A stretch of 64,000 nucleotides of DNA from an uncultured Lachnospiraceae bacterium. GTDB taxonomy: Bacteria; Bacillota; Clostridia; Lachnospirales; Lachnospiraceae. The stretch covers positions 186,001 through 250,000 of the forward strand of contig CAJTPU010000001.1 in assembly GCA_910578335.1 (NCBI GenBank). The letters are read 5' to 3'. The notes under the pieces were generated by a model. The model saw only the letters and a list, made by a program, of their open reading frames with translations, was not told the DNA's origin and searched no databases. Positions 26,119 through 34,989 of this stretch are shown one piece after another. How positions within the stretch are numbered: the stretch's first letter is position 1; each line of letters begins with the position of its first letter. Both the position numbers and the translations under genes were made by a program.

Positions 26119-27312
26119 CTAGCTCCTGTAATTCTCCACGACCTTTTTCACGGCATGAATCACATCCTCCACGTCCCTCTCTGTCATGGCGTAATACAGA
26201 GGCAGGCTCATGATTTCTTCATACAGCTTCTCCGCCTTGGGGCAAAGACCTTTCCTATACCCCAGCTTTTCGTAGTAAGGATGATAGTACACCGGAATAT
26301 AATGTACATTGCAGCAGACATTTTCGGCTGCCATGGCATCAAAAAACTGCTTTCTGCCTACCTTGAGCATTTCCGGTTTCAGGCGGAGAATATAGAGGTG
26401 CCTGGTGGTATCCGACTCCGGTATTTCCTCCTGTACCGTAAGCTCCGGCATGGCGGCAAATGCTTCATTGTACCGCTCTACAATCTGTCTTCTTCTCTCA
26501 CGGAAACGCTCCAATTTATCAAGCTGGCTGATAATCAGCGCAGCCTGTATGTCCGTCATGCGGTAATTCATGCCAAGCGCCACCTGCTCATAATACCACG
26601 CGCCCTCTTTTTCCTTCTCCAGCAGGGACTCGTCCCTTGTAATACCGTGCGACCTGTAGAGCAGAAGCTTTTTGTAATATTCTGCATTGTTCGTCAGGAC
26701 CGCTCCGCCTTCCCCGCCCGTCACCGTCTTCACCGGATGAAAGCTGAAGGTTGTCAAATCGGCAATGGAGCCAATCGGCTGCCCGCTATATTTCGTTCCT
26801 ATGGAATGCGCCGCATCTTCTATGAGCACGGCGCCCTTTTCCCGGCAGAGCTTTAACAGGGGCGCAAGCTCCGCTGCCTGTCCCGTATAGTCCACTGCCA
26901 CAACTGCCTTCGTACGTTCCGTCATATGTTCCGCCACGGAGGCAGGGTCTATATTGTAGGTTTTATCATTGATATCTGCAAAAACCGGCTTTGCGCCGCA
27001 ATATAACGCGCAGTTTGCAGAAGCCGCAAAGGTAATCGGCGTCGTAATCACTTCATCCCCAGCCGCCACGCCGGCCGCCTGACACGCGATATGAAGCGCT
27101 GCCGTGCCGTTGCTGACAGCAACTGCGTACTTGGCACCCGTAAGTGCGCAAAGACGCGCCTCCAGCTCCGCAATCTTGGGACCGCAGGTCAAATCCCCGT
27201 TTTTTAACACATCGGAAACCGCAGCCACGTCGGCATCGTCAATATGCTGATGTCCATAATATATTTTGGTATCTCTGACGGGAATCCCGCCCTGAATCGC
27301 CAGCTTTTCCAT
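26119..27312 (-). CDS. pseC: UDP-4-amino-4,6-dideoxy-N-acetyl-L-altrosamine transaminase
   Basis: A 397-aa PLP-dependent aminotransferase with the PseC-type N-terminus YYGHQHIDDADVAAV...LTCGP, the Schiff-base K195 in FSFHPVKTVTGGEGG, and IEDAAHSIGTKYSGQPIGS. It aminates the 4-keto intermediate made by PseB on the way to pseudaminic acid. I take the ATG at 27312, behind AAAGGAA; a longer frame to 27354 has no family similarity. It is followed at 26095 by a membrane protein gene and preceded by pseG. No pseB is present in the window. Confidence 0.87.
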   Translation of the reverse strand: MEKLAIQGGIPVRDTKIYYGHQHIDDADVAAVSDVLKNGDLTCGPKIAELEARLCALTGAKYAVAVSNGTAALHIACQAAGVAAGDEVITTPITFAASANCALYCGAKPVFADINDKTYNIDPASVAEHMTERTKAVVAVDYTGQAAELAPLLKLCREKGAVLIEDAAHSIGTKYSGQPIGSIADLTTFSFHPVKTVTGGEGGAVLTNNAEYYKKLLLYRSHGITRDESLLEKEKEGAWYYEQVALGMNYRMTDIQAALIISQLDKLERFRERRRQIVERYNEAFAAMPELTVQEEIPESDTTRHLYILRLKPEMLKVGRKQFFDAMAAENVCCNVHYIPVYYHPYYEKLGYRKGLCPKAEKLYEEIMSLPLYYAMTERDVEDVIHAVKKVVENYRS

Positions 27313-27367
27313 TCTTATACCATTCCTTTCTCTTCGCCCTTTATTGTAGAACAATATGAAGATAAAA

Positions 27368-28393
27368 TCAATGCTTCAACAGCTCTTTGGCAATACGCTC
27401 CGCGCCTCTTCCATCCACCAGCCCTCTCTCCAGACGGCTGTACTCCTCCCGCAGCGTTTTTGATTCTGCCAGCAATCGGACATACCCTGCCGCTTTCTTT
27501 GGCAGCTCCTCTTTTTCCCTCAGATAATTCCCCCCATAGCACACAATACCTTTTTGTGCAAAAGTCTCCACAAGACGCTCCTGATTATCCACAAAAGAAA
27601 AACAGATAATCGGCACGCCTACCGCACATAACTCATACATGGTCGAGCCGCCGGCTGTCACGGCAATGTCACACTGTGCCATCAGCGCCGCCATGTTGCG
27701 TATGTTTTCATAAACTTTTACATTCGGATGCTTTGCCGCGACAGCCTGCAGAGAGGGCAGATGGCTGTTAAAGCTTCCGCTGACTACATGATATTGCAGC
27801 CGCCTGCATGTTTCTTCAGACAATACGCTCCCAAGTATCTGCTCCGCCAGATTATACTTGTCGCCGCCTCCGGTAGTAATCAGTACATGCGCCGCCTTCT
27901 CCCTGACCGCATACACCGCGTTTTCAAATTCTTCCCGCAAAGGCGCATAAGAACAGCCCAGCAAAAAAGCACGGTTCTGCGGCAGCGCTTTTTCCCTGTA
28001 GGGCAGCGCTTCGCCATATATATTATAGTTTATCACCACATCAGCAGGACAGGGAAACATTCCCAAGTCATCTATATAGGCAGTCTTTGTATATTTTCCT
28101 ACCTGCTTCAGGTACTCTTCTGTCACAAAATAGCTGTCAGCCAAAAACAGCTTTGGCGTATACGCCTCCAAAAGAGGGCGCAGCACAGAAAGCTCCTTCT
28201 CCATCCTGCGGCAATCGGAATCCAGTATCCGGTACTTCTGCCCTCTCTCTGCAAGAAGCCCCGCCGCAGAATCATCCGCCAGTATAAAAAGCACTTCCTG
28301 CCCCTGTCTCTGCAACGCCCCTGCAATAGACAGGCAGCGCATAATATGACCGCTTCCGATTTCCCTGCCGCCGTCGGCTCTGATAAAAATCAT
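27368..28393 (-). CDS. pseG: UDP-2,4-diacetamido-2,4,6-trideoxy-L-altropyranose hydrolase
   Basis: A 341-aa GT-B-like nucleotidase. The N-terminus IFIRADGGREIGSGHIMRCL is the PseG signature with the catalytic His in GSGH. The C-terminal part has VTAGGSTMYELCAVGVPIICFSF, the UDP-binding segment shared with MurG-like proteins. It removes UDP to give 2,4-diacetamido-2,4,6-trideoxy-L-altrose for PseI. Its ATG overlaps the pseI stop (ATGA). There is no fused acetyltransferase here; that domain sits on PseI instead. Confidence 0.9.
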   Translation of the reverse strand: MIFIRADGGREIGSGHIMRCLSIAGALQRQGQEVLFILADDSAAGLLAERGQKYRILDSDCRRMEKELSVLRPLLEAYTPKLFLADSYFVTEEYLKQVGKYTKTAYIDDLGMFPCPADVVINYNIYGEALPYREKALPQNRAFLLGCSYAPLREEFENAVYAVREKAAHVLITTGGGDKYNLAEQILGSVLSEETCRRLQYHVVSGSFNSHLPSLQAVAAKHPNVKVYENIRNMAALMAQCDIAVTAGGSTMYELCAVGVPIICFSFVDNQERLVETFAQKGIVCYGGNYLREKEELPKKAAGYVRLLAESKTLREEYSRLERGLVDGRGAERIAKELLKH

Positions 28394-29892
28394 GGCTTCA
28401 ACCCTTTCCTGTACACAAGATAGGAATCTGCTTCTTCTTTCTCATACCCCAGCTCTTCAAATATCCTGCACGAAGCCTCGTTGCCGGACTTTACTTTGGC
28501 ATATAAAACATTGATATCGGGAAACGATTCCGCCGTAAACCGCTCGCCCTCCCGTATCATTTCCCGCCCGTAGCCCCTGTGGCGCACCGCTTTATCTATA
28601 CTGTAGCTGATTTCAGCCTCGTTGCCGGAAATAAAATCAAGCCGGAACATACCTACGGGCCGGTTCTCATGCAGGCACAGACAGAGCTTTCTGTCCTTGC
28701 GCTCCAGACTGTTAAAATACCAGTCCTCATGCACCTTCCACGGGATTGCCTCCGTGGAAAAGGACTGCTGCCTTGTCTCGGTATCATTTGCCCATGCGTA
28801 CAAGAGCGACGCATGTTCCGCTTCCGCAGGCACAAGCTCCAAATAATGCTCCACTGCTTCTGCTTTCAGAGGCGTGCCTCTTTTTAAATCCATCAGGCTT
28901 TTCTTTCCCAACACGTTGTCATACTCTCTGGAATGTAATCCGTACCCCGGACGGATGACCCTGATATTTTCCTCCGAAAAAACTTCTCCACACGGTATAT
29001 CCTTCACCACAAAAATAGATTTGCGGAATACCTTACTGTCCTCCTCCTGCTTCGTAGCGCCATAATGCACGACGCCTACCGCCTTCTCCGCCCGCCTGAC
29101 ATCCTGCACCATTGCGGCAAACTCCGCCGGCTCCATGGAAAAGGAAGCATCCGGGTTTGCAATCTCCTTTCCCAGACAGAGATGCTTTTCAATGACGGAG
29201 GCGCCCATCGCCACAGCCGTCACCGCCGCAAGACTGCCCGCCGAATGGTCGGAAAGCCCCACCGGCACGCCAAAGCGCTTTGCCATGTCCGCCATCACCG
29301 CCAGATTCATCTCATCTGTGATTGCCGGATATGCGCTTGCGCATCGAAGCAGAATCAGATTCCGGTTGCCCGTACTGCGGACAGTCTCCACCGCCTCCTC
29401 TATCTCCGCAAGGGACGACATGCCCGTAGAAAGAATCATCGGCTTTCCCTTTGATGCCGTATACCGGATGAGGGGCAAGTCCACCAATTCAAAAGAAGCT
29501 ATCTTATAAAACTCCATTCCTATTTCTTCCAAAAAATCCACCGCCGTTTTATCAAAGGGCGCAGAAAAGAAATCGATGTTCAGCCTGTCCGCCTCCTCCT
29601 TCAACTCCTTCTGCCACTCCCACGGCGTATAGGCTTTTCCATAAAGCTGATACAGGTTTTCTCCCTTCCACGTGCCGTCTGCTATCTGAAAATACGCATT
29701 ATCACAGTCAATCGTAATCGTGTCCGGCGTATATGTCTGAATTTTTACGCAGTCAGCCCCGCATTCCTTCGCCACACGGATAATCTCCTTCGCCCTCTCA
29801 AGGCTCCCTGCATGGTTGGCTGACATCTCCGCCACAATATAAGCCGGCTGCCCCTCTCCAATCATCCTCCCCTTAATCCTTACCTGTCCCAT
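28390..29892 (-). CDS. pseI: Pseudaminic acid synthase fused to a C-terminal GNAT (PseH-like) domain
   Basis: A 500-aa fusion. Residues 1-240 are a NeuB-type TIM barrel: IVAEMSANHAGSLERA, KIQTYTPDTIT (PseI rather than NeuB wording), SDHSAG and IEKHLCL. Residues about 285-348 are the SAF/antifreeze-like domain with RPGYGLHSREY. Residues about 351-497 form a GNAT domain with W-x-N-D-x-E-T-R near 367 and the acetyl-CoA loop AVRHRGYGREMI. It condenses the 6-deoxy-altrose derivative with phosphoenolpyruvate, and the extra domain probably supplies the missing PseH 4-N-acetylation. GGAAAGGAGAGG precedes the ATG. Confidence 0.9.
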   Translation of the reverse strand: MGQVRIKGRMIGEGQPAYIVAEMSANHAGSLERAKEIIRVAKECGADCVKIQTYTPDTITIDCDNAYFQIADGTWKGENLYQLYGKAYTPWEWQKELKEEADRLNIDFFSAPFDKTAVDFLEEIGMEFYKIASFELVDLPLIRYTASKGKPMILSTGMSSLAEIEEAVETVRSTGNRNLILLRCASAYPAITDEMNLAVMADMAKRFGVPVGLSDHSAGSLAAVTAVAMGASVIEKHLCLGKEIANPDASFSMEPAEFAAMVQDVRRAEKAVGVVHYGATKQEEDSKVFRKSIFVVKDIPCGEVFSEENIRVIRPGYGLHSREYDNVLGKKSLMDLKRGTPLKAEAVEHYLELVPAEAEHASLLYAWANDTETRQQSFSTEAIPWKVHEDWYFNSLERKDRKLCLCLHENRPVGMFRLDFISGNEAEISYSIDKAVRHRGYGREMIREGERFTAESFPDINVLYAKVKSGNEASCRIFEELGYEKEEADSYLVYRKGLKP

Positions 29893-29921
29893 ATCCCTCT
29901 CCTTTCCCTAATTCAAACAAT

Positions 29922-30617
29922 TCACACTCCTCCATGCAGCACCCTGTACTTTGCCTCTGCGATTTTCCAGTCCTCCTCCGTGTCGATATCCTGTACCTCC
30001 GACTCCGGCAGCACAAAAGGAATCGTCTTTTCCATCACCATTTTTTTCTGCTGCAGAAAGCTGCTCGTCCTAAGACAGTAAAACTGCCCCGCGTCATGGT
30101 AAAAGGGCTCCAAGTCCTGTGAGCGCGCCAGCATGTATTCCTGCCATTTAAACCGCAGAAACCCGTCGTCTCCCATTACCACGCTCCGCTGCGGCGGGAA
30201 ACTGAATCTTACCACCGGCAGCAGACTGTCCGCCTCCTGAAGCCGCAGCGCTTCCATGGCATCCCGCAGCCTTTCCCCCGACACAAAAGGCGCCGTCGGA
30301 TAGATACAGCAGACAAAATCAAACTGTGCCCCCAGCTCCCCATACTGTTCCAAGACCTCAAGCAGCACATCCGCCGTTGCCGCATAATCGTTTGCCGCAG
30401 CATCGCTCCTATAAAAAGGTACTTTGGCGCCCGCCTCTTTTGCCAGAGCCGCGATTTCCGCATCCTCCGTGGATACCATGACCTCATCAAACACATCTGC
30501 GTGAAGTGCCGCCTGTATGGAATACAATAAAATCGGTTTTCCCAAAAACGGCTTTATATTTTTTCTCGGTATTCTTTTGCTGCCGCCCCTCGCGGTAATC
30601 ACAGCCAATGTTTTCAT
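29922..30617 (-). CDS. pseF: CMP-pseudaminic acid cytidylyltransferase
   Basis: A 231-aa nucleotidyltransferase with the CMP-sialate synthetase N-terminus LAVITARGGSKRIPRKNIKPFLGKP, in which R-x-x-S-K-R-I/G-x-x-K-N binds CTP. CCIYPTAPF and a C-terminal DIDTEEDWKIAE hold the metal-binding Asp residues. It activates Pse to CMP-Pse for a glycosyltransferase. The start at 30617 overlaps the stop of the GT2 gene as ATGA and follows AAGGAGAG; a longer frame from 30644 is less likely. Its neighbours pseI, pseG and pseC confirm Pse rather than sialic acid. Confidence 0.88.
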   Translation of the reverse strand: MKTLAVITARGGSKRIPRKNIKPFLGKPILLYSIQAALHADVFDEVMVSTEDAEIAALAKEAGAKVPFYRSDAAANDYAATADVLLEVLEQYGELGAQFDFVCCIYPTAPFVSGERLRDAMEALRLQEADSLLPVVRFSFPPQRSVVMGDDGFLRFKWQEYMLARSQDLEPFYHDAGQFYCLRTSSFLQQKKMVMEKTIPFVLPESEVQDIDTEEDWKIAEAKYRVLHGGV

Positions 30618-31660
30618 GTTCCGCTCTCCTTCCTGCTTCTCCACCCTTTCCGCACCTTTCTGTAATAGCGCAGCGCGTAGTAATACGTAAAAAACAGCGC
30701 TTCCGACTTCATCAAAAGCCCGATAAGCTTCTGCTCCTCTTTGTTTATTCTTTCTCTATAATAGATATTTTTCTCGAAGTCAGGAAACTGTTCCTTGATT
30801 CCCTTTTTCAGTTTCCTCGCAAAAGCATATTTTTTTCTGCCCGCTCCAGCCAGATAACTAAACAAGGTATTTATCAAATACAACTCCGCATATTTAAACT
30901 CCAGTTCCGCACGAAAGGTATCATACAGCTTGTACAGCCTGCTATTTTCTATCAGCAAATCCATTGCCGTCATGCGGTCTAAGCAGTTTTGCAGAGAAAT
31001 ACTATGGACTGTTGAAGTATCATGCTGGTAATAGTAATAGAGAGCCTCCTCCACCCGCTCGAAATGCGTGCAGTGCAGCAGCCAGAGCGGTGACATGCAG
31101 TTATCCTCATAAAAAATGTCTTCCGGAAACCACAGTGCATTTTCTATGATAATTTCCCGCCGGTATATTTTTATCACCATGCTGCCCGGCTGCAAAACCA
31201 GCAGCTTTTTCTTTTTTTCGTCCAGCTTTCCCGTCTGCTCTTTTGTGTTGACGGCAATATATTTTCCACGCTCCATCGTGTGCGCATGCACCAGACTGTA
31301 GTCGCAGCCCACCACATCCGCACCGGTTTCCACCGCCTTCTTCCACAGCTTTTCATACATATCCGGCGCGGCCCAGTCGTCGCTGTCCATCATGCCGATA
31401 TATCTTCCCCTCGCCGCTTTGATGCCTAAATTCCTCGCTCCCCCCTGACGGTGATTTTCTTTGGAGGCAATCACCCTAAGAATTTGAGGATACTGCTTCT
31501 CAAAAGCTCTGAGAATCTCCAGAGAGTTATCCGTGGAGGCATCATCCACCGCAATGATTTCATAATCTTCCATCGTCTGACGGAGCAGAGATTCGATACA
31601 ATATTCTAATTTGTGGTCCGAAGCCATATTATAAACCGGCACGACAATGCTAAGCTCCAT
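30614..31660 (-). CDS. Glycosyltransferase family 2
   Basis: A 348-aa inverting GT-A glycosyltransferase: SIVVPVYNMASDHKL at the N-terminus, IIAVDDASTDNSLE, the metal-binding GMMDSDDWAAP (about 93-103), and a later acidic motif EDNCMSPLW. It lacks membrane helices, so it works on a lipid-linked acceptor at the inner face. It is translationally coupled to pseF (ATGA overlap) and starts three bases after the preceding GT4 gene. Donor unknown; it may be but need not be the CMP-Pse-dependent step. Confidence 0.82.
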   Translation of the reverse strand: MELSIVVPVYNMASDHKLEYCIESLLRQTMEDYEIIAVDDASTDNSLEILRAFEKQYPQILRVIASKENHRQGGARNLGIKAARGRYIGMMDSDDWAAPDMYEKLWKKAVETGADVVGCDYSLVHAHTMERGKYIAVNTKEQTGKLDEKKKKLLVLQPGSMVIKIYRREIIIENALWFPEDIFYEDNCMSPLWLLHCTHFERVEEALYYYYQHDTSTVHSISLQNCLDRMTAMDLLIENSRLYKLYDTFRAELEFKYAELYLINTLFSYLAGAGRKKYAFARKLKKGIKEQFPDFEKNIYYRERINKEEQKLIGLLMKSEALFFTYYYALRYYRKVRKGWRSRKESGT

Positions 31661-31663
31661 CCT

Positions 31664-32872
31664 TTACCTCTTTTCCGGGCTGCCTGAAAGATACCCGTAC
31701 ATCCTCCTTTGGGCAATCACCGGCGCTCTGCTTAACACCCCTTTTTCTGCAAATTCCGCCTTGCCCGCAAGCAGTCCTTTCAGCAGGGAAAGAAGCCTTC
31801 CCGCAGCCTTTTCGGCATTCCATTCTTCGGCTATGGTGTGATAAGCTTCCCTTCCCATTTTCTCTATTTCTTCAGGATTTTTTATCAATCTGACGATTCT
31901 GTCATAAAATACATCCGGTCTGTGATTGGGGTAAACCAATCCGTTTTTATCGGGTTTTAAAAGAAACGGCACCGCTCCTATGGCACAATTTGCCACCACG
32001 GCGCAGCCGCTGTTCATCGCTTCATTTAAGACCGCACCCCAGCCCTCGCGGTAGTCGCTTGTAAACAAGAAGATATCCGCCTGCTCCATATACCGCCGTA
32101 CCTTGTCAGGCTTTTGAAAGCCGGTAAACACCACTTCTCTTGTTATACTCTTTGCTTCTGCCATGCTTTGCAGCTTTTCTTCCATCTCTCCGCCCCCCAC
32201 CATTGTCAGGGAAACGGCATATCCCTCCTGCTTCAGCCTTGCCGCCGCCTCAATCGCATACTCGGGATGCTTCCAGTCTATAAACCTGCCTGCCCATAGC
32301 AGGGAAAGCCTGCCATCTTTCCTGCGGCGTTCCCGCTTTTTTTCCAAGAGCTCTTCTATGTCGTACTCCTGAAACTGCGGAAAATACCCCCACTTAAACA
32401 TTTTGTCCGGATACGCCCTGATAATATGAAAATCGCTCGCCACGTAGCCGCCGCAGCAGAGCAGGTATACATTTTTCCTGCGGTAGCGGGTATGGTCGTG
32501 ATACTTCTTTATAAGCCCTCTGGGGGATATGGCTTTCCACTGCCCTTCCTTGTAAATACGCTCGCTCAGCCGCACCGTCAGCCTGTCTGCACGAAGCCTC
32601 TCCTCAATAAAGCCTTCGTCCTCCACGCCGCCGAAAAGAACCACGTCGCTCTCTGCAATCAAACGGCGGCATTCCGCTTCCTTTTCATAGTATAAGAGCA
32701 GATAGGGCAGCTTCTCCAGATTTTCACCCCAGCCCATGCGGATGCGTTCCTCCTCCATAGGCTCAGTCTGGATAAAATGATACGCAGCGCCCAATTCTCT
32801 GTACATTGCATTACAGAAGGGTATCTGATGATGGTTAATGTAGTTTGATACAAAAGTGACTTGCATGTTCAT
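31664..32872 (-). CDS. Glycosyltransferase family 4 (GT-B)
   Basis: A 402-aa GT-B enzyme. The N-terminal half begins VTFVSNYINHHQIPFCNAMY; the C-terminal half has LSLLWAGRFIDWKHPEYAIEAA and the donor site TSDYREGWGAVLNEAMNSGCAVVA with the paired glutamates, then NGLVYPN. GAGGGC precedes two nearly adjacent ATGs, at 32872 and 32866. It is one of two consecutive GT4 genes in the Pse glycan operon and probably adds a hexose or HexNAc. Substrate not predictable. Confidence 0.8.
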   Translation of the reverse strand: MNMQVTFVSNYINHHQIPFCNAMYRELGAAYHFIQTEPMEEERIRMGWGENLEKLPYLLLYYEKEAECRRLIAESDVVLFGGVEDEGFIEERLRADRLTVRLSERIYKEGQWKAISPRGLIKKYHDHTRYRRKNVYLLCCGGYVASDFHIIRAYPDKMFKWGYFPQFQEYDIEELLEKKRERRRKDGRLSLLWAGRFIDWKHPEYAIEAAARLKQEGYAVSLTMVGGGEMEEKLQSMAEAKSITREVVFTGFQKPDKVRRYMEQADIFLFTSDYREGWGAVLNEAMNSGCAVVANCAIGAVPFLLKPDKNGLVYPNHRPDVFYDRIVRLIKNPEEIEKMGREAYHTIAEEWNAEKAAGRLLSLLKGLLAGKAEFAEKGVLSRAPVIAQRRMYGYLSGSPEKR

Positions 32873-32903
32873 TTGCCCTCATATCAAGGTTGAAAGATTT
32901 TTC

Positions 32904-34178
32904 TCAGCCTTTCACAATCTCTTCATAAATTTCCACAAGGCGCCTGTAATTTGTATCGGGGTCGTGGGTAACAGCGGCGCGTTTTGCCGCGTTTTCTCCG
33001 CAGGATGCAGCAAAGGCATCGTCCGCAAACATGCGGCAGATACAGGCTGCCAGCGCGTCCTTGTCTTTATGCGGATACAAAAGCCCTTCTTTTTCATGCT
33101 CCAACATGCTGGGGATGCCGCCCACGGCGGAGCTTACTGTGGGCATACCCAGAAGCATTGCCTCCCCTACGGAATTGGAGGAATTTTCAATAGAGGAGGC
33201 GGACAGGCAGACATGACTCTTTACATAGCGCCTGCACATTTCCCCACTGTTTAACTTTCCCAAGAACACGACGTTCTCTGTGAGTCCTCCGTCTTTTATC
33301 AGCTTCCGGCAGTATTTCCCGTAGGAGCCTATCTTGATTTTTTCTTTCAGCGTGCAGTATCGGGTAATCTCATCGCCTGCAACGTATACCTTGGTTTCAG
33401 GAAATTGTTTCAAAATATCCGGCAGGGCAAGCAGCAGATAATGCAGCCCCTTTACCGGATAGTTTCCCTGACTTAAAAAGACAGAATACTTTTCACATTC
33501 CGCAAGCCGCCATCTTTTAGTGTAAAACTCGGGACGAAGCGTCTCATTCATCGGATGATATACCGCCTCAGGCGCAAGTACCGCAATTGCCTCCCTGTCC
33601 CATGCGGTACGCCCCGTAATATGTCCTGCATTGCGAAGCGCTTCCGTTTCCATCCTGCCCCGCTTTACAAATTTCTTTTGCTGCTGTGCGATATTATCCC
33701 ACCGCAAAATATCCCTTATCAAAAAACGCCTGACCACCGCTTTCGGCAAATCCGCCGTATAAAAATCCGCTATTTTTGAGCAAATCCCCTGCACACCGAT
33801 AAGAATCCGCGCCTTATCCTTCACACACCTTGTCATGGCAAGTGTATGCGGAAATTCCGTGCCAAAGATATGCACCACATCGGGCCGGTAATCCTCAAGA
33901 ATTGTCAGAAGCCGGCTTTCCAGCCCCTTATCATAACATTCCGGATGCCCCGTATCCTCCGCAAAGCCAAAAAAACGGACGCCGCCCACCGTCCCCCTGA
34001 CCGGCACGCCGCCTTTGCCTACCGGAAAACAGATACCAAGCTCTATATGGTTTTCCTGTCTTTTTTGGATAAGCTGTCCGGCAAGCCCGGTCAGCCACCC
34101 TTCTTTATTGCTTGCCGCCATTCCAAGCTCCCGCGCAATGGCTGGCAGCATAATATTGCAAAGCCACAATACTCTCAT
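32904..34178 (-). CDS. Glycosyltransferase family 4 (GT-B)
   Basis: A 424-aa GT-B enzyme beginning MRVLWLCNIMLPAIARELG. VFLSQGNYPVKGLHYLLLALP marks the start of the donor domain, and SSIENSSNSVGEAMLLGMPTVSSAVGG is the glutamate-bearing donor site, followed by EKEGLLYPHKDKD. Its ATG overlaps the upstream GT2 stop (ATGA). It belongs to the operon driven from 39.7 kb. Donor and linkage are unknown. Confidence 0.8.
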   Translation of the reverse strand: MRVLWLCNIMLPAIARELGMAASNKEGWLTGLAGQLIQKRQENHIELGICFPVGKGGVPVRGTVGGVRFFGFAEDTGHPECYDKGLESRLLTILEDYRPDVVHIFGTEFPHTLAMTRCVKDKARILIGVQGICSKIADFYTADLPKAVVRRFLIRDILRWDNIAQQQKKFVKRGRMETEALRNAGHITGRTAWDREAIAVLAPEAVYHPMNETLRPEFYTKRWRLAECEKYSVFLSQGNYPVKGLHYLLLALPDILKQFPETKVYVAGDEITRYCTLKEKIKIGSYGKYCRKLIKDGGLTENVVFLGKLNSGEMCRRYVKSHVCLSASSIENSSNSVGEAMLLGMPTVSSAVGGIPSMLEHEKEGLLYPHKDKDALAACICRMFADDAFAASCGENAAKRAAVTHDPDTNYRRLVEIYEEIVKG

Positions 34179-34978
34179 CTGTATATCCCCGCCTTGATTT
34201 TATTGTACCACCGTGAAAAAACAGGACTTTCTGCAAGCAGGCGTCTAAGCGGCGCCAGGCTGACCGTCAAAAGAAACCCATACCACAGGCACTTTCCCCG
34301 TCCAAGATATTTTTGGGTGACAGCCCTGTGCTCCTTCCTGTCCCGCTTTCTGTTCTCCCTGCTCTCCGAAAAGCCGCCGCCCTCGTAGGCGGCAGCCGTC
34401 ATGTTCAGATAGACGGGTTCGACGCTCTCCCGCAGACAGCACCACAAAAAATGCTCATAATCCGCACGCACCACATATGCCGTATCATACTTCCTTTTAT
34501 CAAAAAGCCTTTTTTCATAAAAACACGCCTGATGACAGGGGATATTCCGATAACACACAAAAGGCGTAATCTGCGGCGGAGAAGCCACTGCGGAACCTGT
34601 CTTCTCATTAAAAATGTCCCCGTAATAGATGCCTGCACCCGGATGCGCTTCCATCAATACCGCGGCTTTGCTCAAAATATCAGGGGACGGAAAAGTATCC
34701 CCACAGTTTAAGAAATGAACCATCTGCCCCTCTGCCCTTGCCAGCGCCTTGTTCATCGCATCGTAAATGCCGCAGTCCGCTTCTGTCACTATCCGAATCT
34801 TTTCATTTCCTGCCTGCGCCGTGCGCAGTCCTTCCACGGAGCCGTCGCTGCTGCCGCCATCCTGCACCAGAATCTCATAATTTTCATAATGCTGATTCAG
34901 TATACTGTTTACCGTCTTTGCCAGCTTACCGCCGGCATTGTAACAAACTACTATAACCGAAAATTTATATGGTTCCAT
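34175..34978 (-). CDS. Glycosyltransferase family 2, WcaE-like
   Basis: A 267-aa GT2 enzyme starting MEPYKFSVIVVCYNAGGKLAKT. ILVQDGGSSDGSVEG resembles the QDGGSxDG motif of colanic-acid WcaE-type enzymes, and the metal site is DCGIYDAMNKAL...HFLNCGDTF. The ATG at 34978 with GAGGAG before it is clearly the start; the frame stays open much further upstream (to 35212) but that part overlaps the polymerase gene and carries no domain. It lies between the polymerase and two GT4 genes. Confidence 0.82.
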   Translation of the reverse strand: MEPYKFSVIVVCYNAGGKLAKTVNSILNQHYENYEILVQDGGSSDGSVEGLRTAQAGNEKIRIVTEADCGIYDAMNKALARAEGQMVHFLNCGDTFPSPDILSKAAVLMEAHPGAGIYYGDIFNEKTGSAVASPPQITPFVCYRNIPCHQACFYEKRLFDKRKYDTAYVVRADYEHFLWCCLRESVEPVYLNMTAAAYEGGGFSESRENRKRDRKEHRAVTQKYLGRGKCLWYGFLLTVSLAPLRRLLAESPVFSRWYNKIKAGIYR

Positions 34979-34989
34979 ACTGCTTCTCC

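Noticed and set aside
29922..30617. CMP-sialic acid or CMP-legionaminic acid synthetase
   Set aside because: The adjacent pseI (YTPDTIT wording), pseG and pseC genes point to pseudaminic acid.
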